Positions 7,095 through 14,330 of a stretch of 14,444 nt of DNA are shown one piece after another. Position 1 is the first letter of the stretch, and every line of letters begins with the position of its first letter. The notes below the pieces were generated by a model. It did not search any database. It was not told where the DNA came from and was given only the letters and a program-made list of their open reading frames with translations. Location of the stretch: NCBI GenBank assembly GCA_002389995.1, contig DGRR01000207.1, forward strand, positions 1 through 14,444, read 5' to 3'. Made by a program: the position numbers and the translations under genes. Source of the DNA: Ruminococcus sp. UBA4383. Lineage in GTDB: Bacteria > Bacillota > Clostridia > Oscillospirales > Ruminococcaceae.

Positions 7095-7688
7095 TCAATT
7101 TTTCATCTTTTTCAATACGACAAATCCTATGGTGGCTGCGAGCAGTATTCCGCCTGCAACTGAACCGACAGCAATCGGATTCATGCCTGAATTATTGTCT
7201 GTGGGGTTATTTGTGTTCATAATTGAAGCAGATGAAGTTTTTGTCTGTGAAGTGGTAGTTGTCGGGGATTCTGTTTCAGATACATATGATGTTGAAGTAT
7301 CCAATATCAGAACTTTTGTTTCTGAAATAGCTGATGTCACGGAAATTTCTGATGTGGTTTTTGTTTCAGCGGAAACTGTTGCATTATTCACTGTTGTTAC
7401 GGAAGTTGTCTGTGTACTTTGTGAACTTTCATCGGGATTTGCATCTGTGGTATTTTCCTCATCTTCGGGAATAAAAGGGAGCATATCCTCTGTTTCTGTG
7501 TCATTTTCGCCTTCTTCGACGTAGGTAAATTCGTCCCAGTTTATTGTTGTATCCTCATATTCTGATTCATAATAGGGAATAAACGGTGTTTCGACTGCTG
7601 ATGCAGAAATGCTTCCCGGTGAAAGAACAGCCGTTATTGCAATTGTCATATTCAGAAAGAATGACGGTATTTTTAATTTGCGTTTCAT
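7095..7688 (-). CDS. Small Ser/Thr-rich surface protein with signal peptide and C-terminal membrane anchor
   Basis: 197 residues. The start at 7688 follows AAGAGGTG by 5 bases. Residues 1-31 are a signal peptide (MKRKLKIPSFFLN... ending SASA). The mature N-terminus is acidic and aromatic (ETPFIPYYESEYEDTTINWDEF), followed by more acidic sequence to about residue 82, then a Ser/Thr stretch (about 83-165) of the stalk or glycosylated-linker type. Residues 172-193 form one membrane helix (IAVGSVAGGILLAATIGFVVL) with a KKMKN cytoplasmic tail. There is no LPXTG motif, so it is likely a membrane-tethered extracellular protein rather than sortase-linked. It has its own promoter, no paired peptide gene, and no strong terminator before the next promoter. 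I do not recognise a family; a surface-display or adhesion role is only inferred. Confidence 0.85.
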   Translation of the reverse strand: MKRKLKIPSFFLNMTIAITAVLSPGSISASAVETPFIPYYESEYEDTTINWDEFTYVEEGENDTETEDMLPFIPEDEENTTDANPDESSQSTQTTSVTTVNNATVSAETKTTSEISVTSAISETKVLILDTSTSYVSETESPTTTTSQTKTSSASIMNTNNPTDNNSGMNPIAVGSVAGGILLAATIGFVVLKKMKN

Positions 7689-7707
7689 AATTCACCTCTT
7701 GATTATC

Positions 7708-7724
7708 TGTTAATCATTTGAACA
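7708..7724 (-). promoter_or_regulatory. Inverted repeat at the transcription start (candidate operator)
   Basis: TGTTCAAATGATTAACA on the minus strand (TGTT-N9-AACA, extended to CTGTT/AACAG) covers the predicted start of transcription, 5 bases past the -10. It has the same half-sites and spacing as 5074-5090. Confidence 0.35.
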
Positions 7725-7729
7725 GTATC

Positions 7730-7758
7730 ATTATACCATAATTCAGAATAAATTTCAA
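7730..7758 (-). promoter_or_regulatory. Sigma-A promoter of the Ser/Thr-rich surface protein gene
   Basis: TTGAAA (7753-7758), 17-base spacer, TATAAT (7730-7735) with an extended TGG before it. This is the same architecture as the promoters at 5103-5131 and 7047-7075. Confidence 0.85.
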
Positions 7759-7811
7759 GTAAAAGTTTGTTATACGATTAGCAAATACTTTTTAAATCCT
7801 CCTTATGTCTT

Positions 7812-7844
7812 TATATTCGTTTCAGGACTGCAAAAAGGGACATA
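7812..7844. repeat. 33-bp intergenic two-block element, copy A
   Basis: The plus strand reads TATATTCGTTTC, eight variable bases, then AAAAAGGGACATA. Both blocks are identical to the copy at 14250-14282. It lies between the terminator of the 1982-residue protein gene and the promoter at 7730-7758, 54 bases from that -35. Confidence 0.75.
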
Positions 7845-7867
7845 AAAAACAGATTTTTTTGTAAAGG

Positions 7868-7905
7868 AAGAACGGTCTGACTTTTTTCAAAGCCGGACCG
7901 TCCTT
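7868..7905 (-). terminator. Hairpin terminator of the 1982-residue protein operon
   Basis: On the minus strand AAGGACGGTC-C-GGCTTT, loop GAAA, AAAGTC-A-GACCGTTCTT: sixteen pairs with one internal C/A mismatch and G-U wobbles, capped by a GNRA tetraloop, 28 bases past the stop. The downstream T-run is weak (TTCTTCCTTT), so stability rather than a U-tract would have to drive release. Confidence 0.75.
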
Positions 7906-7933
7906 TAAGGAAAAGATTTATGATAATGTGGAT

Positions 7934-10900
7934 TTACTCAGCCCATACACTGTTTAATCTCACTTTTCTGACTTTACTGCTGAGGAGAGTGCTTATAGCC
8001 TCTCTTACTGCGCTGAGGTCGTCAGTAGGTTCTGTCTGAGCTGCGAGAATAACTTCTCCCTTGGAATTTTTAATTTCGTCCCATGTCCAGCCTTCAAAAG
8101 TGCCTGTGGGGATTGATTTTAATTCTTCCATAGAAGGTGTATTTATTATTTCTTCTCCTGTGAACTGTTTTGTAACGCTTTCATTGGGGTATACAAATGT
8201 TACCTTTATTTCGGGGAGCATTTTGTAATATACCTTTATGCTTGCGTTCTTATGTGTTTCGTCTGCTGTGCATACTACATCACCGTTCACAGTTTCGCCG
8301 TTGAACTCAATGTGGTCAAATTCATATCCGAGACCTCTGAGTTTTTCTTTCATATCATCGGAGCTGTAAATGTCCACTTTGCTTGCGAGCAGGTCTTCGC
8401 CGTACTTGCATACAGGGTGTAATGACCTGTCGTATTCTTCTTTTTCGTCGTCGAACATATTGTTTACAAATTCGCCGTCCTCGTCTTCAAAGAAATATTC
8501 GAGCTTGTATGAGGCGTAGTCAAGTTTTTCTTCTCTTCCGCTGACTTTAAGGATTGTATTGTCATGTACGACTACATTTTCGCCGTCGAGACTGTCAACA
8601 TCATCAAACGAGAACTCACACGGTATACAAGTTCCGTCAGGAAGTACAAATACTGCATCTTTTATGCTGTATCCGCCGCTGCTGTTCTGAACGAGTGTAT
8701 ATTGTGAAAGTTTCTGGAGTATATCAGACAATGCTATTCTGTCATTATTTTCTGCTGAGAATATGAGTCTGTATGTAGCCTCGCTTCCTGACCAGCCTTT
8801 AAATCCTCCGATCGCCTCATCATAGAGCGGAACATCATATACTACTGTAAATTTATTTGAGAGATATGTAAGTCTTGCCTGAAGTGATGTTTCCTTTGCG
8901 CCCATGTACTTGTTGCTGTCGTCAAATTCTGTTGTCCATGTTATAAATTCGCAGTTCTTTGATGTAAGGTCGGGGATAAATTCGTTAAGATGTGTTCCGT
9001 ATACCATACCTACATTGAACATTTTTCCCTCGTCTGAGCTGTCGAATATTGTAAGAGGATACAGATTTCTCTCGATGTAGATATCAAAAGTATCTGAGCC
9101 GTCAGGACGGATATTTACTGAATCTGTTGAGAATGCTGTATTTACTGAGAATCCTTCGGGGATATTGATGAGCGGAAGTATATCTGCAAGTTCAACTAAA
9201 TCGTTTGTACGGATTTCCTTGCTGTTTCCGTCCTTTGTGACATCTTTGAGTGAAGCGCAGCCGCTGAAATCCTCATTGGGGTTGAAGTATGCGTTGCTGT
9301 CATAGTATTTTCTGAGAGCCTGTACATCTTCTGCGAGGATATATGTCTTTTTCTTTTCGGGTTTTGTTGAATCAATCAGTTCATACTCAAACGGGTCATA
9401 TTCAGAGCCGAGAGGCAGACGCTGGATATATACGTTTACTGCTGAGATTTTTGAAGGAGCCGGTGTCCATTTTGCTGTATATACTATATCTTTTTCGAGC
9501 TTGGGATATGTAGCGGGGAAGTCAAACTTATTGCCGTTTTCATCGAACCAGCCGTCAAAGATATAACCGAGTCTTGTGGGGTCAGCGGGCCATTCCACTG
9601 CATCGCCTGCATTTGCTCTTACGCAGGTTTCGTGAACGTTTTCACCTACAAAGTAGATAGCTGCCGAGTCATAGGGTTCCCAGTGAATTTTGAGAACACG
9701 CTTGAATCTGTTGGAAACAGTGGTGCTTCTTCTGTAAGTTATAACCATTGTTACATCTTCACCACTGTTTGAGCTTCCTGATACTGTAACCGTATTTGTG
9801 AGCGGATTGTATGAGAACGCATCATTTGAGAATGTGATTGTGTATGCATTTTCAAACTGTTCGTTCAGATATTTTTCACGTTTTGCGCTGTCTTTAATTG
9901 CGTCTGCTTCTGTCATTACATTCATCATTTTGAGTTCGCCTGATGTCATATTGAGGCGGTTCATATCATAAATGTCATTCGGAAGCTTCATAGTTCTTGT
10001 TTTAATCATGTCAAACTCAAGTTTTTCTTCGTCCATGGGGACAAATTCATATGGTGACCATTCTTCGCCGTAGTCCCATATTCTGTATTCATCGCTCCAT
10101 ATAGGTGCGACTGCTATGAGTTTGCTGCTGTCGAGAAGCTGTGTGGTAAATCTTATGTCTGCACACACTGCCAGTTCCATGTATATAGCACCGTTGTAGT
10201 CCTGTTTGAGGTCTTTTCCGGACTCCCATTCGAGGTGGTAGTAGAAGTAGCCCCATACCTGATATTTAAGTCCTGCATAGAGGTTAAATCCTGCATAGAG
10301 GAGCTTGTCGGAGAGGACGTTTATTCTCGGACAGAATGTGAATCCTGCCTTTATTCCGATTGTACCCATTACATATGCATCAAATTTCATATTTGCCTTT
10401 TCGATGTCGTATGATGATGCATTTGCGCTGTGTCTCAGGAAATCAACGCATATATTCCAGCCTTTTGCATAGCCGAACTGGAATGAAATACCTGCTGCGA
10501 GGTAGAAACAGCTTTCAACTGTGAAGTAGATAGGAGCGTGTACATTGATGATTTTGTAGAATGAATAGATGTCTATATCTGCTACCTTTACACGGTAAAG
10601 TTCAATCCAGCCTTCCTTGTTTGTATCCTTTACCATTTTCTTGTATCTCTCTGAGAGAGAGTTCATGTCGGTAACTCTTGTTTCAACGACACCTTTTGTT
10701 TCTTTCTTTTCTTTATTCTTGTCATTGTCCTTGTTGTCCTGATCTGCTGTGGGAGCGGGGTCGGAATCGGAGCTTGAATCCGAATCGCTGTCTCCTGTGC
10801 TGTCTGCGGGGGGAGCGGCATCTGTATCTGCGGGAGGAGCGGCATCGGAATCTTCCGTCTTGGTATCATCTGATTTGCTGTCATCGGACTTGCTGTCGTC

Positions 10901-13882
10901 TGATTTTTTGTCTTCTGATGATTCATTTTCTTTTGCTGCCTGTTTTGCGAGTTCCTTTACGAAATTCTGACCGAATTTTTTGAGGTCTTCCTTAGTCATA
11001 TTTGTGAGGTCGAGAACTTCCTTGTCGCTTACTGTTCTGATAGTTGCGGCAGCGGCGAAGTCTGTAAATGTTCCGAAGCGGAAATCCATAGTTGCCTGAG
11101 CGGTTTTAACGCCTATGGGGATTATTTTTATTTCCTTGCCGAAAATTGTGGGCCATTTGAGCTGGACATTTGTTTTGAAGCCGTGTTCAAGCATAAGTTC
11201 CTGAGCGAAGTTTGCGTTTGCTGATACTACAATCTTGTTTGCCTTATTTTCGGAATTTGTAAATTCTCCGACAAATGTAATGTCGAGGGTTGCTCTTATG
11301 CCGTTATTGTTTGCGAAATGTGTAAGATTCTTGCCGTATTTGATACTTGGAGTAACTTTGAGGTGTTTTTTCTCAAATTTCCATGAAGATTTTTTCTCAT
11401 CGCCTATTTTTACCGAATCATCGAGCAAGCCGAAATTGAGTTCAATTTCTTCATCGCTGTCGGATTCAGCGGCTTCCTGAAATTCTTCGGACGCTTCTAT
11501 TGCGGCTGCGAGGTAATCGACAGTATCATCGACAAAGCCGCTTTCCTCAGCCTGTCTTTTGAGTTCCTCCTCGATTGCTTCAACGCCTTCTTCGGGAGCA
11601 TCGACATCGAGAACTTCGGAATACTGATATTTCATATTGTCCTCATACTCATCGAGTGATGCAGGCTCATATGAAATAATGGTTTCAGAATCTCTGTAAC
11701 CGATTTCCGTAATGACACCGTATTCAACATCTGAGAGGTTTATGGGACCTTTTTCAGCCTGTGAGAAGATTTTATCAATGTCGCAGAGTACAACCCAGTC
11801 ACCGCTGGAAGGTGCATACATCGGATTTATTCTGAACATTTTATTGACATCATCGTCATATTCCAATGCTTCATTGGATACTGTAAGTTTGTTTCCGTCA
11901 CCGAGTACCTTGTCATCTTTTTTGCTTATGGGGTACATTGTGGGAATATTGATGATTTCTTCAAAGCTTGCGGCTGTATAGCTGTATGTAAGGTTTTCGT
12001 CATCATAGTCTGTTATCTTGACATATGCAACGCCGCTGTCATCATATGAACTTCCCTGTACGTTTTCGGGGCTTTCGCCTTCATAAATGGCTACTATCTG
12101 GTCATTGGGAAACTGATGCGGACTGTCATAGCAGAAAGTACCGTCTTCAAAGTCCTGAACGATTACCTGCTGTCTGTCGACTTCTTCATTTTCCTGCTGT
12201 GAGCTGAGGAGGTCGTTTTCGCTTCCTTCTATATCTTCTGCCAGATCGCTGAAAGCACCGCCTGTGAGGTCGGATATTTCATCTTTGCTGATGAATGCCA
12301 TGTGCTTGTTGAGTTCGATGCCGAATTTATTTCTGTGTTTTGTGATGATTGTGTATGTATCAACGCTTTTATCCTGAATATCGCCCATATGGATAAACTG
12401 TACTTCTTCATATCCGAAGGGCAGGTTTGCCAGATACACTTCATTTTCTTCCCAGCCCTCAGTCGGAACTACGGCATAGGTGTTTTCGCTGGTTTCAACT
12501 ATATCGTATTCAATTTCGTCATCAGAATCGCCTGCAATTATGATTGTGAGATTCTTTCTTATAGCTTCTTCGCTCTCGGCATACACTTCGAGGGAGAAAG
12601 TTTCGTTGTCAACATCTTCTGATGATATATAGCCGCCGCCTGCGTTGTCGAGAATATCCACGTTCTCGCCTGACATACTTGCATAGAGAACCATATTGCA
12701 GTCAACAACGTCATCTCTGTCAGCCATTCTTGTGAGTTCCTTATCGTAGTACCAGCCGAGGAAGGTTGAATTTTTCAGATAAGGAGTGGGAAGGGTATAG
12801 ATTTTTCTTCCTGCCTTGTATATCTGTGCATCGGGAATGTATAAATCTTCTATACTTTCTTCGGGGACATTTGCGCCTGCCTCAAAGCCTACGAGGTAGT
12901 ATACGTCTTCGGGGCTGTTGTCCTCACGGTAAATTCTGAGGTCTTCGCCGAATTCATAGAGTCTGCTTACGAGTTCGACGAGGTCATCGTTTTTCTTTTC
13001 GCTGTATGCACGCAGAAGATAATCGTTGACGGTATATTCGGCAACGGTTTCACCGCCGATTTTTATTGCATACTTCTCGTCGAAATCCTCCATTGAAACG
13101 TTTTTGATGTCGATATAGTAATAGGTTTTGTTGTCAAGTTTTTTAGAGCCGAACTCAGCGGGAGTGCCGTTTACTGTGACATCTTCGGGGAGTGTATAGC
13201 TTTCGCCTGCGAGGGTGAAATACTCTCTCATGGCGAGTCCCTCATCAATCAGGAGTGTTGAAGTCTCATATACAAGACCGTTTTCTTTGAGTTTTTTCTC
13301 GTCAACGTATCTTTTTGAAACTATTCCTGCCTCATTGAGGTTAAGTGCATCTTCTGCAACTAATTCCTCATTTGCGGGATTGTCTGTACGGTAGCCGAAA
13401 TATTTCTGTGCAGCAGCACCGTAATTGAGCATTGAATATATAAAATTGCCTGTTAATGACGGAGTTGATTCCTCAATTGTCATAGCATATTCTGCGAGAC
13501 AATACTGTATATTGTCCTGAAGGACTTTTCCGTCCGATTCTATTCTGCAAACATATGTATCAGCCATTTTTTCGGCAGATATCGGTATATATGCCTTATA
13601 TGACTCCATTGATTCATCATATGTGAATGATACGGATACTTCATCTTCTCCTGAATCCTTGTTTTCGTATATAAGTATGGGGTCTGTGACATTTTCGTCA
13701 AGCTTTGCATACAAATCAAGTCCGAGGGTATCTCTTGACACTACGGAGAGATTTACATTTATAGCAATGTCATCATTTGCTTTTCCTGCTGCATAGGCTT
13801 CAAAAAGACCTGTTCCTGCGAGTGCGGAAACGGTACTTGCGGCAGCCATTACAGAGGCAAATATTCTTTTTGCAAGGCGCAA
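7934..13882 (-). CDS. Very large secreted multidomain protein with InlB-type repeats
   Basis: 1982 residues starting at a TTG (13882): AAGGAGG lies 8 bases upstream, a TGA precedes it in frame, and the ATG at 13889 is in another frame. Signal peptide 1-31 (RLAKRIFASVMAAAST...YAA). Residues 38-318 are the module shared with the beta-helix protein (SMLNYGAAAQKYFGYRTDNPAN). About 340-402 is an InlB/Listeria-Bacteroides-type repeat (STFLGWYYDKELT); a second is about 1409-1474 (GYIFDGWFDENGN ... YTAKW), with weaker ones near 1795-1890 and 1895-1945 (FEGWTWDE). Residues 820-960 and 1075-1270 are beta-rich (VSANANFAQELMLEHGF; AGISFQFGYAKGW) and are split by an acidic, Lys/Pro linker (about 986-1060). 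There is no C-terminal membrane segment, LPXTG, SLH or dockerin motif. It probably acts outside the cell, in adhesion or as a large scaffold; no catalytic motif was found. It is the second gene of an operon with peptide 3, which ends 19 bases upstream. Confidence 0.9.
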   Translation of the reverse strand: MRLAKRIFASVMAAASTVSALAGTGLFEAYAAGKANDDIAINVNLSVVSRDTLGLDLYAKLDENVTDPILIYENKDSGEDEVSVSFTYDESMESYKAYIPISAEKMADTYVCRIESDGKVLQDNIQYCLAEYAMTIEESTPSLTGNFIYSMLNYGAAAQKYFGYRTDNPANEELVAEDALNLNEAGIVSKRYVDEKKLKENGLVYETSTLLIDEGLAMREYFTLAGESYTLPEDVTVNGTPAEFGSKKLDNKTYYYIDIKNVSMEDFDEKYAIKIGGETVAEYTVNDYLLRAYSEKKNDDLVELVSRLYEFGEDLRIYREDNSPEDVYYLVGFEAGANVPEESIEDLYIPDAQIYKAGRKIYTLPTPYLKNSTFLGWYYDKELTRMADRDDVVDCNMVLYASMSGENVDILDNAGGGYISSEDVDNETFSLEVYAESEEAIRKNLTIIIAGDSDDEIEYDIVETSENTYAVVPTEGWEENEVYLANLPFGYEEVQFIHMGDIQDKSVDTYTIITKHRNKFGIELNKHMAFISKDEISDLTGGAFSDLAEDIEGSENDLLSSQQENEEVDRQQVIVQDFEDGTFCYDSPHQFPNDQIVAIYEGESPENVQGSSYDDSGVAYVKITDYDDENLTYSYTAASFEEIINIPTMYPISKKDDKVLGDGNKLTVSNEALEYDDDVNKMFRINPMYAPSSGDWVVLCDIDKIFSQAEKGPINLSDVEYGVITEIGYRDSETIISYEPASLDEYEDNMKYQYSEVLDVDAPEEGVEAIEEELKRQAEESGFVDDTVDYLAAAIEASEEFQEAAESDSDEEIELNFGLLDDSVKIGDEKKSSWKFEKKHLKVTPSIKYGKNLTHFANNNGIRATLDITFVGEFTNSENKANKIVVSANANFAQELMLEHGFKTNVQLKWPTIFGKEIKIIPIGVKTAQATMDFRFGTFTDFAAAATIRTVSDKEVLDLTNMTKEDLKKFGQNFVKELAKQAAKENESSEDKKSDDSKSDDSKSDDTKTEDSDAAPPADTDAAPPADSTGDSDSDSSSDSDPAPTADQDNKDNDKNKEKKETKGVVETRVTDMNSLSERYKKMVKDTNKEGWIELYRVKVADIDIYSFYKIINVHAPIYFTVESCFYLAAGISFQFGYAKGWNICVDFLRHSANASSYDIEKANMKFDAYVMGTIGIKAGFTFCPRINVLSDKLLYAGFNLYAGLKYQVWGYFYYHLEWESGKDLKQDYNGAIYMELAVCADIRFTTQLLDSSKLIAVAPIWSDEYRIWDYGEEWSPYEFVPMDEEKLEFDMIKTRTMKLPNDIYDMNRLNMTSGELKMMNVMTEADAIKDSAKREKYLNEQFENAYTITFSNDAFSYNPLTNTVTVSGSSNSGEDVTMVITYRRSTTVSNRFKRVLKIHWEPYDSAAIYFVGENVHETCVRANAGDAVEWPADPTRLGYIFDGWFDENGNKFDFPATYPKLEKDIVYTAKWTPAPSKISAVNVYIQRLPLGSEYDPFEYELIDSTKPEKKKTYILAEDVQALRKYYDSNAYFNPNEDFSGCASLKDVTKDGNSKEIRTNDLVELADILPLINIPEGFSVNTAFSTDSVNIRPDGSDTFDIYIERNLYPLTIFDSSDEGKMFNVGMVYGTHLNEFIPDLTSKNCEFITWTTEFDDSNKYMGAKETSLQARLTYLSNKFTVVYDVPLYDEAIGGFKGWSGSEATYRLIFSAENNDRIALSDILQKLSQYTLVQNSSGGYSIKDAVFVLPDGTCIPCEFSFDDVDSLDGENVVVHDNTILKVSGREEKLDYASYKLEYFFEDEDGEFVNNMFDDEKEEYDRSLHPVCKYGEDLLASKVDIYSSDDMKEKLRGLGYEFDHIEFNGETVNGDVVCTADETHKNASIKVYYKMLPEIKVTFVYPNESVTKQFTGEEIINTPSMEELKSIPTGTFEGWTWDEIKNSKGEVILAAQTEPTDDLSAVREAISTLLSSKVRKVRLNSVWAE
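10703..10918 (-). repeat. Low-complexity acidic/Lys/Pro linker coding repeat
   Basis: The protein reads tandem KSDDSKSDD units, then duplicated AAPPADTDAAPPADS, then alternating Asp-Ser and Lys-Asn-Asp runs. It separates two beta-rich regions of the 1982-residue protein. The other-frame open stretches here are artefacts of the repeat. Confidence 0.7.
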
Positions 13883-13890
13883 TTTTCATT

Positions 13891-13897
13891 CCTCCTT
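13891..13897 (-). promoter_or_regulatory. Ribosome-binding site deciding the TTG start at 13882
   Basis: AAGGAGG is followed by AATGAAAA and then TTG. An out-of-frame ATG begins one base after the site, too close for good initiation; the TTG has optimal 8-base spacing and opens a proper signal peptide. Confidence 0.8.
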
Positions 13898-13901
13898 TGG
13901 T

Positions 13902-14057
13902 TTATGGATTAACAGGTAACGTTTCGTTCGGGTCAAGGAATTTATCCTTGGGGTCGGTGATGTCTGTTATGCCTGAGGAAGTATCGCTGGTGGTAATGAC
14001 ATCTTCGGTATCAAACTGTATGATTGTAAGTTCTGCGTTCTTGTATTCATACTTCAT
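13902..14057 (-). CDS. Small peptide of the K-Y...DVITTS family (peptide 3, 51 aa)
   Basis: It begins MKYEYKNAELTIIQF and continues DTEDVITTSD, then an Asp/Thr/Pro-rich tail ending in NETLPVNP. AAAGGAGG stands 7 bases before the ATG. It is the first gene of an operon: its promoter lies about 75 bases upstream and the 1982-residue protein starts 19 bases after its stop. Its head aligns with peptides 1 and 2 (Y-x3-E-x2-I-x2-FD-x2-D-[IV]-I-x-TS), but Ala replaces the conserved Pro and the tail lacks the SEW...DTPF motif, so the C-terminal halves have diverged. In the other two units the peptide follows its large protein; here it precedes it. There are no signal peptide, Cys or membrane segments. 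Function is unknown. Confidence 0.83.
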   Translation of the reverse strand: MKYEYKNAELTIIQFDTEDVITTSDTSSGITDITDPKDKFLDPNETLPVNP

Positions 14058-14114
14058 TCTTTTTCCTCCTTTCCTTAAAGATTAAATATGAAAAAGGTTT
14101 AACCATTTCAATTT

Positions 14115-14132
14115 TGTTACAGACTATAAACA
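14115..14132 (-). promoter_or_regulatory. TGTT-N10-AACA inverted repeat next to the -10
   Basis: TGTTTATAGTCTGTAACA begins one base after the -10. The half-sites match 5074-5090 and 7708-7724, but the spacer is one base longer, so membership in the same operator class is uncertain. Confidence 0.25.
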
Positions 14133-14133
14133 G

Positions 14134-14162
14134 ATTTTATCATAATATTTAAAAAATGTCAA
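14134..14162 (-). promoter_or_regulatory. Sigma-A promoter of the peptide 3/1982-residue protein operon
   Basis: The -35 is a consensus TTGACA (14157-14162), then a 17-base spacer and the -10 TAAAAT (14134-14139), extended with TGA. The leader to the peptide 3 ATG is about 70 bases. Confidence 0.82.
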
Positions 14163-14249
14163 TATATACATAAAATTGTTTACAATTTTTTTTCATTTGA
14201 GTAATATGTATATCAGATACCGGAAATATATGAATATATCTACATAGGA

Positions 14250-14282
14250 TATATTCGTTTCTGTAATCAAAAAAGGGACATA
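14250..14282. repeat. 33-bp intergenic two-block element, copy B
   Basis: TATATTCGTTTC-N8-AAAAAGGGACATA, with both blocks and the spacer length identical to 7812-7844. It lies between the terminator of the right-edge gene and the promoter at 14134-14162, 88 bases from the -35. Confidence 0.75.
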
Positions 14283-14288
14283 TATATG

Positions 14289-14321
14289 AAAAAAAGCTGA
14301 TTTCACAAAAAGGAAATCAGC
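14289..14321 (-). terminator. Rho-independent terminator of the right-edge gene
   Basis: On the minus strand GCTGATTTC, an 8-base loop, GAAATCAGC, then seven T: a perfect 9-bp stem with a U-run, starting 10 bases after the stop at 14331. Confidence 0.93.
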
Positions 14322-14330
14322 CCTTGAAAA

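Noticed and set aside
7076..7097. Terminator between the Ser/Thr-rich gene and the pseudogene promoter
   Set aside because: Only an A/T hairpin (AAAAATT-GATT-AATTTTT) overlapping the stop codon; too weak to call.
7095..7688. Sortase substrate
   Set aside because: The C-terminus has a membrane helix and KKMKN tail but no LPXTG-like motif before it (NSGMNPIAVG).
7770..7810. A further small ORF behind the minus-strand AAGGAGG near 7799-7805
   Set aside because: The only start in range is a TTG 12 bases away that meets a stop after four codons.
10663..10983. Overlapping open frames on both strands (Gln/Thr/Pro- and Ser/Ala-rich)
   Set aside because: They are alternative readings of the low-complexity Asp/Ser/Lys linker of the 1982-residue protein; no ribosome-binding sites and no conserved features.
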